A DNA stretch of 64,000 nt from Trichobilharzia regenti (taxonomy: Eukaryota > Platyhelminthes > Trematoda > Strigeidida > Schistosomatidae): positions 16,971,452 through 17,035,451 of the forward strand of contig OX235267.1 of the NCBI GenBank assembly GCA_944472135.2. The letters are read 5' to 3'. Numbering within the stretch: the stretch's first letter is position 1; each line of letters opens with the position of its first letter. Positions 1 through 9,714 of the stretch are shown here, piece after piece. The translations under genes and the position numbers were made by a program. Below the pieces are notes generated by a model, which saw only the letters and a program-made list of their open reading frames with translations, had not been told where the DNA came from and did no database searches.

Positions 1-1
1 A

Positions 2-79
2 AGATTGACTAAACCGGAAATTTGTATCCGAAAAGAATTTCATCAGATGGTGTTCCTACTGTGGCAAAACTTGGATTAA
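2..79 (+). pseudogene. PLE-f C-terminal remnant (cut by window start)
   Basis: Twenty-five codons followed by a TAA stop encode the end of a Penelope-like element (PLE) protein. The line KPEICIRKEF matches the ELCIQKK block that closes the other PLE proteins in this window (for example the ends near 37030 and 46920). Only the tail after the GIY-YIG nuclease is present; the rest lies upstream of the window. A related but more decayed C-terminus sits at 18880-19080. Confidence 0.6.
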
Positions 80-760
80 TGAGTCTTCCTATCACTAACA
101 GTGTCTCTTCCACTTAACTCTCTTGATTTTTATTCTTCTTTTTCTTTGCTTATTATTAAAGTTATTAGTATTCGTCACAATTTATAAGCCCTTTATTCCA
201 ACATTATCAATAATATCGAATTTTCCATTTATATTATCTCGGCTTATCATTATCAGTGATATTATTTCTTTTCTCAACATTAGTTATTTCAAAATGAACC
301 TCTCGTTGCATTCTTACTATCCCCTCCTCTTTAATACATACTCCTTTTTACTAACCACTTCCCCCTGACACATTTTATAACCTTGAAGTGACTTGTCCAT
401 CTTGTCTACCCCAATCCACTTTCTCCGAATGTATTATGACTAATCACCACCATTGTCTCACATTTCACAATATTTTGTGGTTGATTTCAGCCTAGCACGA
501 TGCCTGTCGCACAAGTACTCTTTACTTTGACACCCTACACGTACTAATCTGTTATTTTACGTAGAAATATATCCACCGCCGCTTAACTACTAACTGGCTA
601 TCATTATTGCAACGACAATAAATATATTCTATTTCATAATTGTAAGAACCTGAAGAGGAGAAGGATGTATTAAAAAGAATTTTCTTCGTTCAGATCGACT
701 TTTAATTCATGATATGTGAATATTTCACACTAATAAATCACACATTCAGTCGAAATGTCA
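80..760 (+). other. PLE-f 3' untranslated region
   Basis: No credible ORF. Bases about 431-731 match 18565-18858 in reverse complement over nearly 300 bp, including the shared string GTAAGAACCTGAAGAGGAGA. Because it follows the PLE-f stop it is best read as that element's 3' UTR and pseudo-LTR. The 81-aa frame at 123-368 is low-complexity hydrophobic and is not believed. Confidence 0.5.
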
Positions 761-1758
761 AAACAGGTAATAAAAGTGCACTTAGATCGTTTAGGAGGAA
801 CTCTCAGAACAAGTATTTTAATGCAGCATCATATATCAGATAATGATATGCATCATTTAATATAGCCTGCAACGCTGGACAGATGTAAGTATAGAATTTG
901 AACACGCAGTGTGGTAGAATGTAATTCCATATTAGATAGTTTTATTTTAATAATCACAGTGATGCAGGATTAATGAAAACAAAACACGTAGATCAGCGAA
1001 GAGTCTCCTTTCGGCGAATTCATTTTCTTAGCTGTACAATCGCAAATATATATGTGTTATTTTGTATGTATGCGTACATTAAGTTTGTCAAACAAAATTA
1101 CAATTGGTTAAGGTTAGTTTAACTAAACAGGTGAAGATTGGTAATACAAGTCAAGAAAATTAGTCTTAATGAAACTAGGGTAGTAACTAAGGTGATGAGT
1201 TGTCACAAGCAGTTGTTAAAAGAAGTTATGTAATGATAATATGAATAGTTTGATGTGTGAGTTTTACTCATGATGCACATAGAAACAAAGTAGATAATAC
1301 GAAATTATGTAAGAGATCTAAATGAATACAAGAATTATAAGCAATTAAAGAACAGGCAAAGAAACAAAATTAAGTCATCGAAATAAAAAACTTAAATCAA
1401 ATCAAAACATTGTTACTATGATAGTAGAAGTGGTTGAGTTATCTTCTTTTGTATGCACAGCTCCAGTTTTTCTATGTAAATGGCCAGAGCTTCAGCGATA
1501 CAAAGAAGACGAAACCGTATTGCCTTTAATAGATTATTCTTGACTCTGTAGATTACTTTGAAGGAGGCGTTTGTCGAAATGGAATGATCAGTGTTAACCA
1601 AGTGTTCAATTATCAGACTCCTTATTGCACAACTACTGTCTTTTTGCAACCATGCTAGCTGGATAGTGTTCTTGAATCCTCTTGGACAGGATGCGCGTCG
1701 AACGACCGATGCACCTGGCTCCACAGCGGCAGGTGAACTGATATATGCACATAGAAGT

Positions 1759-2270
1759 TTTTGATGTGGTTTTCTTCTCTGAGCTGGATGGTTAATTTGC
1801 GAAGCTTTCATCACCCTACTGGGTGACATCTTCAGCGCATACTTCAACTTATTGAAGTGAGCTTTTGGATTTCTCCACGAGTTTATTAATCATCTCTCCT
1901 GGTCGGTGACATTGGACGTGATTGGTTGTTTATGTGTGTTTTCACATCTTCTAGGTTACTTGTATTGGAACTGACTGTTTCTTTGACTTGAACTTTGACC
2001 CTTTGTGTGTGAAGTTTCTTTCTTATTGGTTGATAAATTTTGTCTATTTCGATGTGTCTATTGATTGATGATCCACTGGAATGCCAAGCTTCTAAAAATT
2101 CTCTAGCATTCTTGTTATTTCCTTTGTCTAATATTTGAACGTTGTCCCAGTCGAATTGATGTCCGTGGTTGTCTGTGTGTAGTGATATGAGGGAGTGGAT
2201 ATCATGTCTTTTGACGGCTAACTTATGTTCGTGGATACGAAGACGAAGGGGACGTCCACTTTGGCCAATG
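1759..2270 (-). mobile_element. PLE-b, 5'-truncated insertion nested in PLE-a
   Basis: Flanked by a perfect 12-bp target duplication, GCACATAGAAGT, at 1747-1758 and 2271-2282. On the minus strand it encodes the end of a PLE GIY-YIG protein (IGQSGRPLRLRIHEHKLAV, then NAREFLEAWHSS, then IDKIYQPIRKKL), a stop, a short 3' UTR and a hammerhead-like motif close to the 3' terminus. This defines the 3' end of the family: the ribozyme-like motif sits about 40 bases from the junction. Confidence 0.82.
1799..1838 (-). ncRNA. hammerhead-like ribozyme motif at PLE-b 3' end
   Basis: On the minus strand: CTGAAGA, then a stem of 6-7 bp (GTCACCC / GGGTGAT) closed by an AGTA loop, then GAAA and a short GC-TTC-GC hairpin. 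This is the CUGANGA / stem II / GAAA order of a hammerhead with a minimal stem III, as reported for PLE pseudo-LTRs. The expected NUH cleavage triplet after stem III is not clear (GCAAAT follows), so activity is doubtful. Confidence 0.6.
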
Positions 2271-2814
2271 GCACATAGAAGTGGCCTGATGCGGGATCTT
2301 GTCCTTGAGGCTTCTGCAGGTCGGTGGGAGACTGGAGAACGTTATTCTTAGCGTTGCCGGAAAGAATGTTCTTCTCAAAGATGATGTGATCCTTCCTTTT
2401 CGCTTGCTAATTCTTGTATTCATTTAGATCTCTTACATAATTTCGTATTATCTACTTTGCTTCTATGTGCATCATGAGTAAAACTCACTCATCAAACTAT
2501 TCATATTATTATTACATAACTTCTTTTAACAACTGCTTGTGACAACTCATCACCTTAGTTACTACCCTAGTTTCAATAAGACTAATTTTCTTGACTTGTA
2601 TTACCAATCTTCACCTGTTTAGTTAAACTAACCTTAACCAATTGTAATTTTGTTTGACAAACTTAATGTACACATACATACAAAATAACACATATATATT
2701 TGCGATTGTACAGCTAAGAAAATGAATTCGCCGAAAGGAGACTCTTCGCTGATCTATGTGTTTTGTTTTCATTAATGTCTGGATGGGGATTATCCGTGAA
2801 TTGATGCAGAATTA

Positions 2815-3864
2815 ACAACTGAATAGCAGACAAGGTTTCGGGTATATATTACTACTGCTCATAGTCATATCAATTTTAGTCACACGTTTTCACTTTTTGT
2901 CTTATATACATTTTGTCTTTATTCTGTCTTTCCAACTTGTCTTTGTTGTTTGTTGGCACCTTCCATATCTCCCGTATAGGCGTCGCGTTGCGTCATTCCG
3001 ATTGGATGTGTGCTGTGTTGAAAGGATAAACAAAGCATCCGTGATTAACCTCCCTCTCTCTCTCTGTCTCTCCACCTAACTATTTTACTTATCAAAAATC
3101 TCACCCTGTTCCACCTACAATACTTTATGTGATTACATGCAAGTGAATGCAGTGCAATGTCTGAGCTGTGTTTATTCAAGGTGATTGGACTTAGCAGCGT
3201 CAATCATTCTGGATGTATCTAAATTTTTATGTTCCAATAATCTGGTTGGCCTTGATCTATTAGTTTGACTAGCCAGTGCAATTGACCTCACTCTCAGTCA
3301 TTACATGGTATTTAGTAAGTTATTTTATTTTTTTTAAAAACTGAATCTGTTTGGTCCTTAAGCCGACAAAGTTTGCAAAGATGGGACATAAGTGCCTCTG
3401 CTTTGGATGGTGAAACTTTCGGCAATACATTAAATAAATTCAGAACTTTATGTACAGAAACTATTTGTACTATTTCATTCGTTACCATGATCCTAATTTT
3501 AGCGTGTGATTCACAGAAAATTCTTCATGCTCTTTCAACACTTGTTGTTTCAGTTTTTGTCTTGTTTTATTTCACTTTTCAGTAATGATAACGCTTCACA
3601 CTCAATTTATTTCCTCATCTTATTGCATCTGAAAGTGACAAATTCACATATTCACATTTCCGAATACATTTAATCATCCTATCATTTATGTTATGCATAT
3701 CTGTTGAACTTTATGTTGAAATTTATTTGTTTATTCATTCATATGTCGAATCACTTTGTGAATTAGGCATATTATCAGACTTCAGCAAATACACTCAATG
3801 TCAAATTTTAACACACGCAGCAAAACTACTTGTTATTCAAATACTGGTTTTGAGGGATTTGACT
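2815..3864. other. no recognisable gene
   Basis: AT-rich sequence with a short CT-rich run near 3050-3075. The 60-70 codon frames here have no recognisable motif and I do not call them genes. Confidence 0.5.
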
Positions 3865-4245
3865 GATTGGTTACAGAATCTCATCATGAACTGACATCGG
3901 TTAGAGAACCATTGGAAAACCTGAAGGAAGTACTGGATAGTCAGCTGTTTCGTCAGCCTAGTTTGGGATTAACTCATCAGCAGTGGGCAGTCACTGTCTC
4001 AGTTCGAACCCAGGACATTCTGGTTACAAAGTGAGCTAGCTAGTACACCATTAGGCCACTGAGATCCTATTTAATGGCCGGTCCCTGAATTCCAACTTCT
4101 GCCAATTCATGTTATGGCACGACTGGCACCGGCAGATATCATCAGCGAGTGTTTGTTCTCACACCCGACAAGCTGTAACCCACTGATCACCACTTCCCAC
4201 AAGAACCGAAGTAACTACCTACCTGAATAGGGCCAGTCAATGGTT
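3865..4245 (-). mobile_element. hammerhead SINE (family H2), minus orientation
   Basis: Matches the plus copy at 54885-55240 in reverse: tRNA-like part with a B-box-like GTTCGAACC, the GGACATTCTGGTTACAAAG anticodon-side block, and the conserved tail TCATCATGAACTGACATC. A hammerhead-like core lies at 3930-3985 on the minus strand (CTGATGAG, then CCC-AAACTA-GG, then CGAAAC), with insertions in stem II and near the cleavage site, so it is probably inactive. The head part extends to about 4245 (GGGCCAGTC). Confidence 0.7.
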
Positions 4246-4356
4246 GTTACCATGTATTGTGATTCACGTATAAATACAGTTGCACAAGCTATGAAAATGA
4301 AATCATCGAAATTGAAAATTCCTTTTGCTAATTTATTATTATTATTATTGTATCCT

Positions 4357-4839
4357 TTAGTTCCTAGAGGAACATAGGGCTTCAGCTGCGCACCTCCATT
4401 GACTTCGGTTTTCTGACAACTTTTTCACCCTGCTCCAGGTCTGTCCACATGCTTTCATCTCCTCTTCACATGACCTCCTCCAAGTCACCCTTGGACGACC
4501 AACTCGCCGCCTCCCTTTCGGGTTCCACTCGAGGGCTTGTCTAGTGATGTCACTTGATGGTTTCCTCAGCGTATGGCCAATCCATCTCCATTTCTTTCTG
4601 CCTATTTGTTTCACAATCGGTTCCTGATTGGTTCGCTCCCAGAGATCCCTGTTGCTGATCTTTTCTGGCCATCTGATCTTGAGTATTGAGCGGAGACAGT
4701 TGTTAATGAAGGTTTGAAGTTTGTTTGAGATGCTCTTTATGACTCGCCAAGTCTCTGATCCGTATAGTAGCACTGACTTCACATTGGAGTTGAAAATCCG
4801 GATCTTATTTTTGATGCTGAGTGCTGTTGACCTCCACAC
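4357..4839 (-). CDS. RTE C-terminal domain ORF segment
   Basis: 160 codons in a third frame: [57 protein letters not shown]. This is the conserved region downstream of the RT in RTE/SR2 proteins. The true frame extends upstream to the glutamine run near 4995. The same block recurs in all truncated copies because RTE insertions retain their 3' ends. Confidence 0.8.
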   Translation of the reverse strand: MWRSTALSIKNKIRIFNSNVKSVLLYGSETWRVIKSISNKLQTFINNCLRSILKIRWPEKISNRDLWERTNQEPIVKQIGRKKWRWIGHTLRKPSSDITRQALEWNPKGRRRVGRPRVTWRRSCEEEMKACGQTWSRVKKLSENRSQWRCAAEALCSSRN

Positions 4840-4976
4840 AGATTTGAGAGTAATGAAAGCTTGTCTTGCTTTTCCGATTCTGGCTTTGATGTCCTCGTCA
4901 GTTCCGCCTGTAGTTGAGACGATGCTTCCCAGGTAGGTGAAGGAGGTTGTTTCTTTCAGGTTCTTCCCATTTATGC

Positions 4977-6365
4977 TTATTGTGGTCTGTTGTGTTGTTG
5001 CTGTTGATGTTGGCTAGGAATCTTCATCATCTCTGTTTTATCTATGTTCACGTGAAGTCCTATCTTTGATGCTTCTTCTGCCAACTTGTTACTTTTCACT
5101 TGCATATCTTCCAGTTTATGGGAAATCAGACATATATCATCGGCGAAATCCAGATCCTCCAAGTCTTTTGTGTCAGTCCATTTTATGCCTGTTCCCTCGT
5201 TGGTTGCCGTTGTCTGTCGCATTATCCAATCAATTGCAATCAGGAAGATCATTGGTGATAGTAGACAGCCTTGCCTCACTCCCGTCCTCACTTCGAAGGC
5301 TTCCGTAAGTTTCCCGTTGTGGATTACTTGGCATGCAGCATTGTCGTATAACTGTTGGATGAGGTGTATAATTGTCGATGGGACCCCGTAGTAGCGAAGT
5401 AGTTTCCAAATGACCTCTCGATCGACGCTGTCGAAGGCCTTTTCAAAGTCGATGAAGTTGAGATAGAGAGGTGACTGCCATTCCAAGCTTTGTTCAATGA
5501 TGATCCGTAGAGTGGCGATTTGATCAATACATGATTTGTTTCTCCTGAATCCAGCCTGTTCCGGACGAAGTTTTTCATCTAGGGCTTGTTTGATTCTCTC
5601 CAGGATGATGCGACTTAGTATCTTGCTTGGAATGGACAGAAGCATAATTCCACGCCAGTTTTTACATTGACTTAAGTCTCCTTTCTTTGGAAGTTTGAAT
5701 AAGTAACTGTTCTTCCAATCCTCGGGTACTTTGCCCTCTTTCCACACCTTCTCCAGTAGTGGTGTCATCAAGTCCGCTGTTGTCTCTGGGTCTATTTTCA
5801 AAGCCTCTGCTGGGATTCCATCTGGTCCCGGTGTTTTCCCAGTTTTAAGCATCTTGATTGCATTCAGGACTTCTGATTTCGTCGGGGGGTCAGTGTTCAC
5901 TGGTAGTTCTGCTTCCGTTGTTGGTATTGCTGGACGTGTTGTAGGTGGCGGACGATTTAGAAGTCTTTTGAAGTGTTCAACCCAGTGCTTTCTCTGTTCC
6001 ACCTCTTTGGTGATTGACTTTCCATTGTCGTCCTTTATTGGCTTAATCTGTGTCGAACGTTTGCCCGAAAGGTTCCTAGTTGTTTGGTAGAGTGTGGCGA
6101 GGTCTCCTTTGCCTGCAGCTTGTTCTGCTTCGTTTGCCATGGTTTCATAATATTTTCTTTTGTCTTCCCTGGCACTTTTCTTCACTCTTTTGTTCAGTGT
6201 ATTGTAGCTTGCATTCAGCTCCTGTTTTTGTTGCTCGTCGTGCACTGGATAATCTTTTGCTTCACTGTCCTTCTCTCTTCTATTAGTTTCCAAGTGTCCG
6301 TAGTGAGCCACTGTTTGTCCTGTCTCTTTTTTCTGCCTAGAATTTCTATGCAGGTTTGGCTCCAC
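4977..6365 (-). CDS. RTE reverse transcriptase domain ORF
   Basis: 462 codons; the genuine part starts around KQELNASYNTLNKRV, the first residues being out-of-frame overlap with the endonuclease ORF. RT motifs: GPDGIPAEALK, CKNWRGIMLLSIPSKILS, AGFRRNKSCIDQIATLR, IDFEKAFDSVDR (motif A), [14 protein letters not shown] (motif B) and [10 protein letters not shown] (motif C, FADD catalytic pair). It ends in a CAG-type glutamine run (QHQQQQ) where a slippage indel shifts the frame; copy 22933-23748 reads straight through the same point. Confidence 0.85.
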   Translation of the reverse strand: MEPNLHRNSRQKKETGQTVAHYGHLETNRREKDSEAKDYPVHDEQQKQELNASYNTLNKRVKKSAREDKRKYYETMANEAEQAAGKGDLATLYQTTRNLSGKRSTQIKPIKDDNGKSITKEVEQRKHWVEHFKRLLNRPPPTTRPAIPTTEAELPVNTDPPTKSEVLNAIKMLKTGKTPGPDGIPAEALKIDPETTADLMTPLLEKVWKEGKVPEDWKNSYLFKLPKKGDLSQCKNWRGIMLLSIPSKILSRIILERIKQALDEKLRPEQAGFRRNKSCIDQIATLRIIIEQSLEWQSPLYLNFIDFEKAFDSVDREVIWKLLRYYGVPSTIIHLIQQLYDNAACQVIHNGKLTEAFEVRTGVRQGCLLSPMIFLIAIDWIMRQTTATNEGTGIKWTDTKDLEDLDFADDICLISHKLEDMQVKSNKLAEEASKIGLHVNIDKTEMMKIPSQHQQQQHNRPQ

Positions 6366-7330
6366 ACCGTTTTCAAGTTGTTCCAGTGCTTTTCAACGCC
6401 GACCTCTTCGCTAGTGTTGATTTGTGTCTCGGCTTTGTCCTTTATGCTTGCAATGAAGATGTCCTTTGTAGCCTGGTCCTTCAGCTTTTGAGTGTTGAAC
6501 TTGGCTTGTGGTCTATCTGCAGCTCCTGATTCCCTGAAAGCTTTTAATTTGATTTGGATTGTCCCTTGTACGAGATAGTGGTCTGAGCCAACGTCTGCTC
6601 CTCTTCTTGCTTTTGTGTCCAGTAGGCTGCGCCTCCACTTCCTTGAGATTGAGATGAAGTCGATTTGGTTTTTGGTTTGCCCGTCTGGTGACACCCATGT
6701 AGCCTTGTGGATATCTTTGTGCTTGTATACACTGCCACCAATCACCAGTTCGTTGAAGGCGCAGAAGTCGGCGAAGAGTTCTCCGTTTTCATTCATTTCT
6801 CCTAGAGCTTCTCTACCCATGATGAGTTCCCTTCCCGTATTGTCTGGTCCCAGTTTGGCGTTCATGTCTCCCATTAGTATTTTCATGTCGCCAGCTGGAG
6901 TATTGTCCATTGTTGCCTGTAGTTGCCTGTAGAATTCTTCTTTCTTCTCGAGGTCTGCGTTGTTTGTGGGTGCATAACATTGTATGATTGACACTTTCCT
7001 TCCTTTGGAGTTGAACCTGGCGGTCATTATCCTGGACGAAATCGCCTCCCATTGTATCAGGGCTTTCGTTGCCGTTGGTGACATCATGATAGCCACGCCC
7101 TCGGTGTGCGTGTGGTTATCTTCTGGGTGACCGGAGTAGATCACTGACTCACCTGTTGACAATTTGGTGAGTCCACTCCCATTCCATCTGCTCTCACATA
7201 TTCCCAGCACTTGTATTCCGTATCTTTTCATCTCGTTGGCGATCTGGGCAGCTTTCCCAGTCTCGTACATAGTTCGGACGTTCCATGTTCCTACACAGAC
7301 TTTTTCTTTTGGTGCAAGGAGGTTCAACAT
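6215..7330 (-). CDS. RTE endonuclease domain ORF
   Basis: 371 codons. The protein cuts target DNA for target-primed reverse transcription. Visible motifs in order: GTWNVRTMYETGK (about residues 14-26), ICESRWNGSG (about 43-52, catalytic Glu), QCYAPTNNADLE, MGDMNAKLG (Asp/Asn pair), NQIDFISISRKW and GSDHYLV (catalytic Asp/His near residue 245). The complete set of catalytic residues is present. The frame ends prematurely in KQKIIQC, where the true protein continues in the next frame, so this is the N-terminal half of a single broken ORF. A Met at 7330 is a plausible start because it precedes the conserved GTWNVRT block by about 13 residues. Confidence 0.85.
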   Translation of the reverse strand: MLNLLAPKEKVCVGTWNVRTMYETGKAAQIANEMKRYGIQVLGICESRWNGSGLTKLSTGESVIYSGHPEDNHTHTEGVAIMMSPTATKALIQWEAISSRIMTARFNSKGRKVSIIQCYAPTNNADLEKKEEFYRQLQATMDNTPAGDMKILMGDMNAKLGPDNTGRELIMGREALGEMNENGELFADFCAFNELVIGGSVYKHKDIHKATWVSPDGQTKNQIDFISISRKWRRSLLDTKARRGADVGSDHYLVQGTIQIKLKAFRESGAADRPQAKFNTQKLKDQATKDIFIASIKDKAETQINTSEEVGVEKHWNNLKTVWSQTCIEILGRKKRQDKQWLTTDTWKLIEERRTVKQKIIQCTTSNKNRS

Positions 7331-7440
7331 ACTGAAGTTTCTTTAGCAATTTTTGTTTACAGGGTGGGGTTGCTAGCCTCACGCCTGAGAAAAGAATGAT
7401 TACATTAAGTAAAAGTTTAGAGAGAAGCAACTTTTTGGGT

Positions 7441-7924
7441 TGCTCCCCTCAAAATCAGAAAATAACGGACAAACAATGAGAACAACATCAACAAAGGAAA
7501 CAGTTCACAGAAAAAAGGGCAAAAAGCGACGACAACTATACAATAAGACAACATGCAATATAGTTCAGTACATTTAACTAAAATGATATCTTAACCATAA
7601 ACTCACTGACTTGGAGCAACTTGAACATATAAATCCAACAATATATACAATTATAGATGTGTTTATGTTTAAAAATTCCACAAATCCAAACAGTGGGTTA
7701 TGTGTATTATCTGTCAATAAGATTGTATTTTTTGGATTCAGTGTTCGGAAGGTTAATGATTGCTAAACTCTTTTATTTATATTTCAATGGGAAATATTAA
7801 TATAATTTAGATGTTTTTCCTTTCATCTCTTTTTTAGTCATCATGACTGAGTTTCAACTTCTTATGCAAAGGGTTAAAAATTCTTCCTAGAAAAAACCCG
7901 TGATTTCTAGCCATTCTTATCAGT
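7441..7924. other. possible RTE 5' leader, then unassigned
   Basis: 7441-7560 is A-rich and may still be RTE leader. The remainder is AT-rich without a recognisable gene. Confidence 0.35.
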
Positions 7925-8140
7925 TAGTTGGTGGTGACTATCTGTGAAATTTAGGATGAAGCGCATTTCATCCTATTTGAGACTGGCTCGTTAGCCAAGG
8001 GATGTACCCCTGTTCCCTCGTGAGTCAGTGGGTGATGATGTTCTCTACACCAAGGTTAAAAACCCAGTCCCTATAGTTTCAGATGCCAAAGCTTTATACA
8101 CCAGACCGCTTGCGCTACGAGAGTCACTGCTCTTTTGCAA
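7925..8140 (-). mobile_element. Sm-alpha-like SINE, minus copy
   Basis: Bases 7927-8045 are the reverse complement of 8235-8350 with about 80% agreement by eye. On the minus strand a tRNA-like head (TAGCGCAAGCGG as A box) is followed by the ribozyme region GGTACATCC, then GAGCC, then CTCAAATAGGATGAAATGCG. The schistosome Sm-alpha SINE carries a hammerhead with CTGATGAG, CCCAAATAGGAC, GAAAC; here the core reads CTAACGAG and GATGAAA, so it is decayed. Confidence 0.7.
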
Positions 8141-8194
8141 CGAATCATATTAATTATTTAATTAAACTTAAGATTTTCCTGTCTGTTGATTGGA

Positions 8195-8360
8195 CTGATA
8201 CCGCTTTGACGTTTGAAACTATGGGCACTGGTTTCGAGCCTTGTTGGGAACATCATCAGTCACTGCGGAATGCAGGTACATCCATTGAGTGACGAGCCGG
8301 TCTCAAATAGGACGAAATGCGCTTTATACTGGATTTCACTGCCAGTCACCATCAACCAAT
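8195..8360 (+). mobile_element. Sm-alpha-like SINE, plus copy
   Basis: B-box-like GGTTTCGAGCC, then CATCATCAGTCACTGCGGAA, GGTACATCCATTGAG, ACGAG, CTCAAATAGGACGAAATGCG and ACTGGATTTCACTGCC. The layout matches the Sm-alpha hammerhead: stem I ATCCA/TGGAT is retained, while the core is GTGACGAG instead of CTGATGAG and the GTC cleavage triplet is lost. It forms an inverted pair with the copy at 7925-8140. The 69-70 codon frames over it are incidental. Confidence 0.75.
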
Positions 8361-8900
8361 TGACTTTAATTTACATGACCAGACATCGTCGAACCATCTG
8401 CACAAGTAACCGACATTCAACCTGAGAGCAAATACTTCGGTTCAATCAGTGTATGGGAAAATCTGAAATTGACCTAAGTAGTTCTCACCAGTGTCTAGAA
8501 CTCTTTTTCTCAGTCTTACACCTGAAAATGCGGCAGTAACATCTAATCATCATTCTTTTAAAGTCATTTTCATTGAATATGCTGTTGATGATCCAGTCGC
8601 TTCTGCATTAAACTGTCCTGATATGAATACTTTCTTATACTAGGTTAACTAATGATCTTATTCAAATTGTCTTAAACTAAACCTGTTTAAACGTCGGACT
8701 GAAAGCGTTAGTTTTAGGCGTGAACAAGAATTTCGTCAACTGGTTCCCTCTCATAATTCTTTTAATGTCGATGGCACTGTGATGACAGGGAGTAAATATT
8801 TGATCTCGGCATCAGTTACTCTTCAAATTTTTATTAATTATGTCATAGCTTGTTGGTTTCTAAGAAAATCTTTGGCTTCTCAATTAAGACAGTATCATAT
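8361..8900. other. no recognisable gene
   Basis: AT-rich sequence; no convincing repeat or coding homology seen. Confidence 0.4.
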
Positions 8901-9250
8901 TGTAACGATAGAAGACAAGGGCGAGGAAAAAGAGAGTTTATTGAGAAAATCAACAGATATTTATAGATTTTTATTTACATTATTATTCTTTATTATTAAC
9001 AGAGAAGCAACATCTTGTGACTGGTTGTTTTCTGGCTGAAAGTTATCTTGTCATCTGTTTGTAGCCGTTTCTTAGACAGACCGTTGATATATCTGCTAAT
9101 CGTATCCGCCCACGTTCACTCTGCTGTGATTGGTTGTTGAGTTCCAAGGTTAGTCTTTGTCCTTGTTTTTTCTTATGACCAAGATTTGGGACGTAAACAT
9201 TGACGTAAATTTCTGTCTACCAAATCGGCTGGCAGACAGCTCTCACCACA
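8901..9250 (+). repeat. putative solo LTR (Gypsy-like)
   Basis: 350 bp starting TGTAACGATAGAAGACAAGG and ending CAGCTCTCACCACA, so it has TG...CA termini. It is flanked by a perfect 4-bp repeat ATAT (8897-8900 and 9251-9254), typical of Gypsy-type integration. A homologous 344-bp copy lies at 17115-17458. Schistosome Gypsy-type LTRs of a few hundred bp are known (for example Boudicca), but I cannot assign the family. No internal gag-pol is present. Confidence 0.6.
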
Positions 9251-9700
9251 ATATTACATGGAGCACTGAAGGCTTATGGGCAGAGTTAGTGGTGTACCAC
9301 TGGTCCGACTAAGTGACAGTGTTGTTGATAGGCATTTTTATTCTTGCAAGCAGTTAGCTAAGGTCATCTTGTCTGACACCTAATATCTTTCTTTATCAGA
9401 ACAAAAATAGTTAGAGCGAACAGTTGTGGTGCCAATAAAATCTTTAAGCTCCACAATTATAAATCCATTAATTTAATAATACAATAATCAGTAAAAAAAA
9501 TCAGAATAGAGTTAATAGAGCAGTAGAGAGAAAATTTTCTGCAGATAAACTGTCACTCATCTAAGCCGGTACTCACGCAAACCAAGTCAAGGATAATAAC
9601 CAAAGATGATCCTATCAATTGGTATCTATGAATTCAACTGCTCACGTGGAGCTAGTTACATTCCCCTTGTGTGTGTGAGTATGTAGCTGTATGGTTGAGT
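9251..9700. other. no recognisable gene
   Basis: AT-rich, with a short poly-A run near 9494. Nothing recognised. Confidence 0.4.
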
Positions 9701-9714
9701 AAGGGAGAAACCGC

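Larger units (their letters stand above)
1416..2425 (-). pseudogene. PLE-a RT/GIY-YIG C-terminal fragment, interrupted
   Basis: Read from the right, 2425-2283 encodes the linker between RT and nuclease (SLRRTFFPATLRITFSS, then KDKIPHQATSMC). After the nested PLE-b (1759-2270) the same protein resumes at about 1758 and runs to the stop at 1416 (WLQKDSSCAIRSLIIEHLV, then AEALAIYIEKLELCIQKK). It is highly similar to the better-preserved ORF at 45838-46926. The RT core is missing and the nuclease is split, so it is dead. The reading just after the insertion (SSPAAVEPGASVVRR) is frame-shifted relative to CCGARYIGRSTR in the other copy. Confidence 0.75.
973..2801. mobile_element. PLE-a insertion, inverted-dimer form
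   Basis: The two ends are inverted copies of one another: 973-about 1400 and 2411-about 2786 are reverse complements, each carrying the PLE pseudo-LTR. Between them lies a minus-strand PLE coding fragment. The outer right end has about 30 extra bases (TAATGTCTGGATGGGGATTA) that are absent on the left; the same asymmetric end is seen at 47310-47339. Target site duplications flank it: TGATGCAGGATTA at 960-972 and TGATGCAGAATTA at 2802-2814 (12 of 13). Known PLEs often insert as tandem, partial or inverted copies, which fits. Confidence 0.75.
4337..7440 (-). mobile_element. RTE-clade non-LTR retrotransposon (SR2-like), near full length
   Basis: The minus strand carries a 5' leader, an apurinic/apyrimidinic-type endonuclease, a reverse transcriptase and a C-terminal domain, ending with an ATA-type microsatellite (4337-4357). 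The order and motifs match schistosome SR2, an RTE element. Three ORF segments in three frames show at least two frameshifts (near 6240 and near 4995). Related 5'-truncated copies are at 19923-20604, 22782-23744 and 60796-61860. I could not define a target duplication or the exact 5' limit. Confidence 0.85.

Noticed and set aside
123..368. 81-codon open frame as a membrane protein gene
   Set aside because: Low-complexity hydrophobic reading of AT-rich PLE 3' UTR; the region is explained by its inverted match at 18565-18858.
5066..5391. Plus-strand frames opposite the RTE
   Set aside because: Antisense shadows of the RT ORF on the minus strand; the same shadows recur over each RTE copy.
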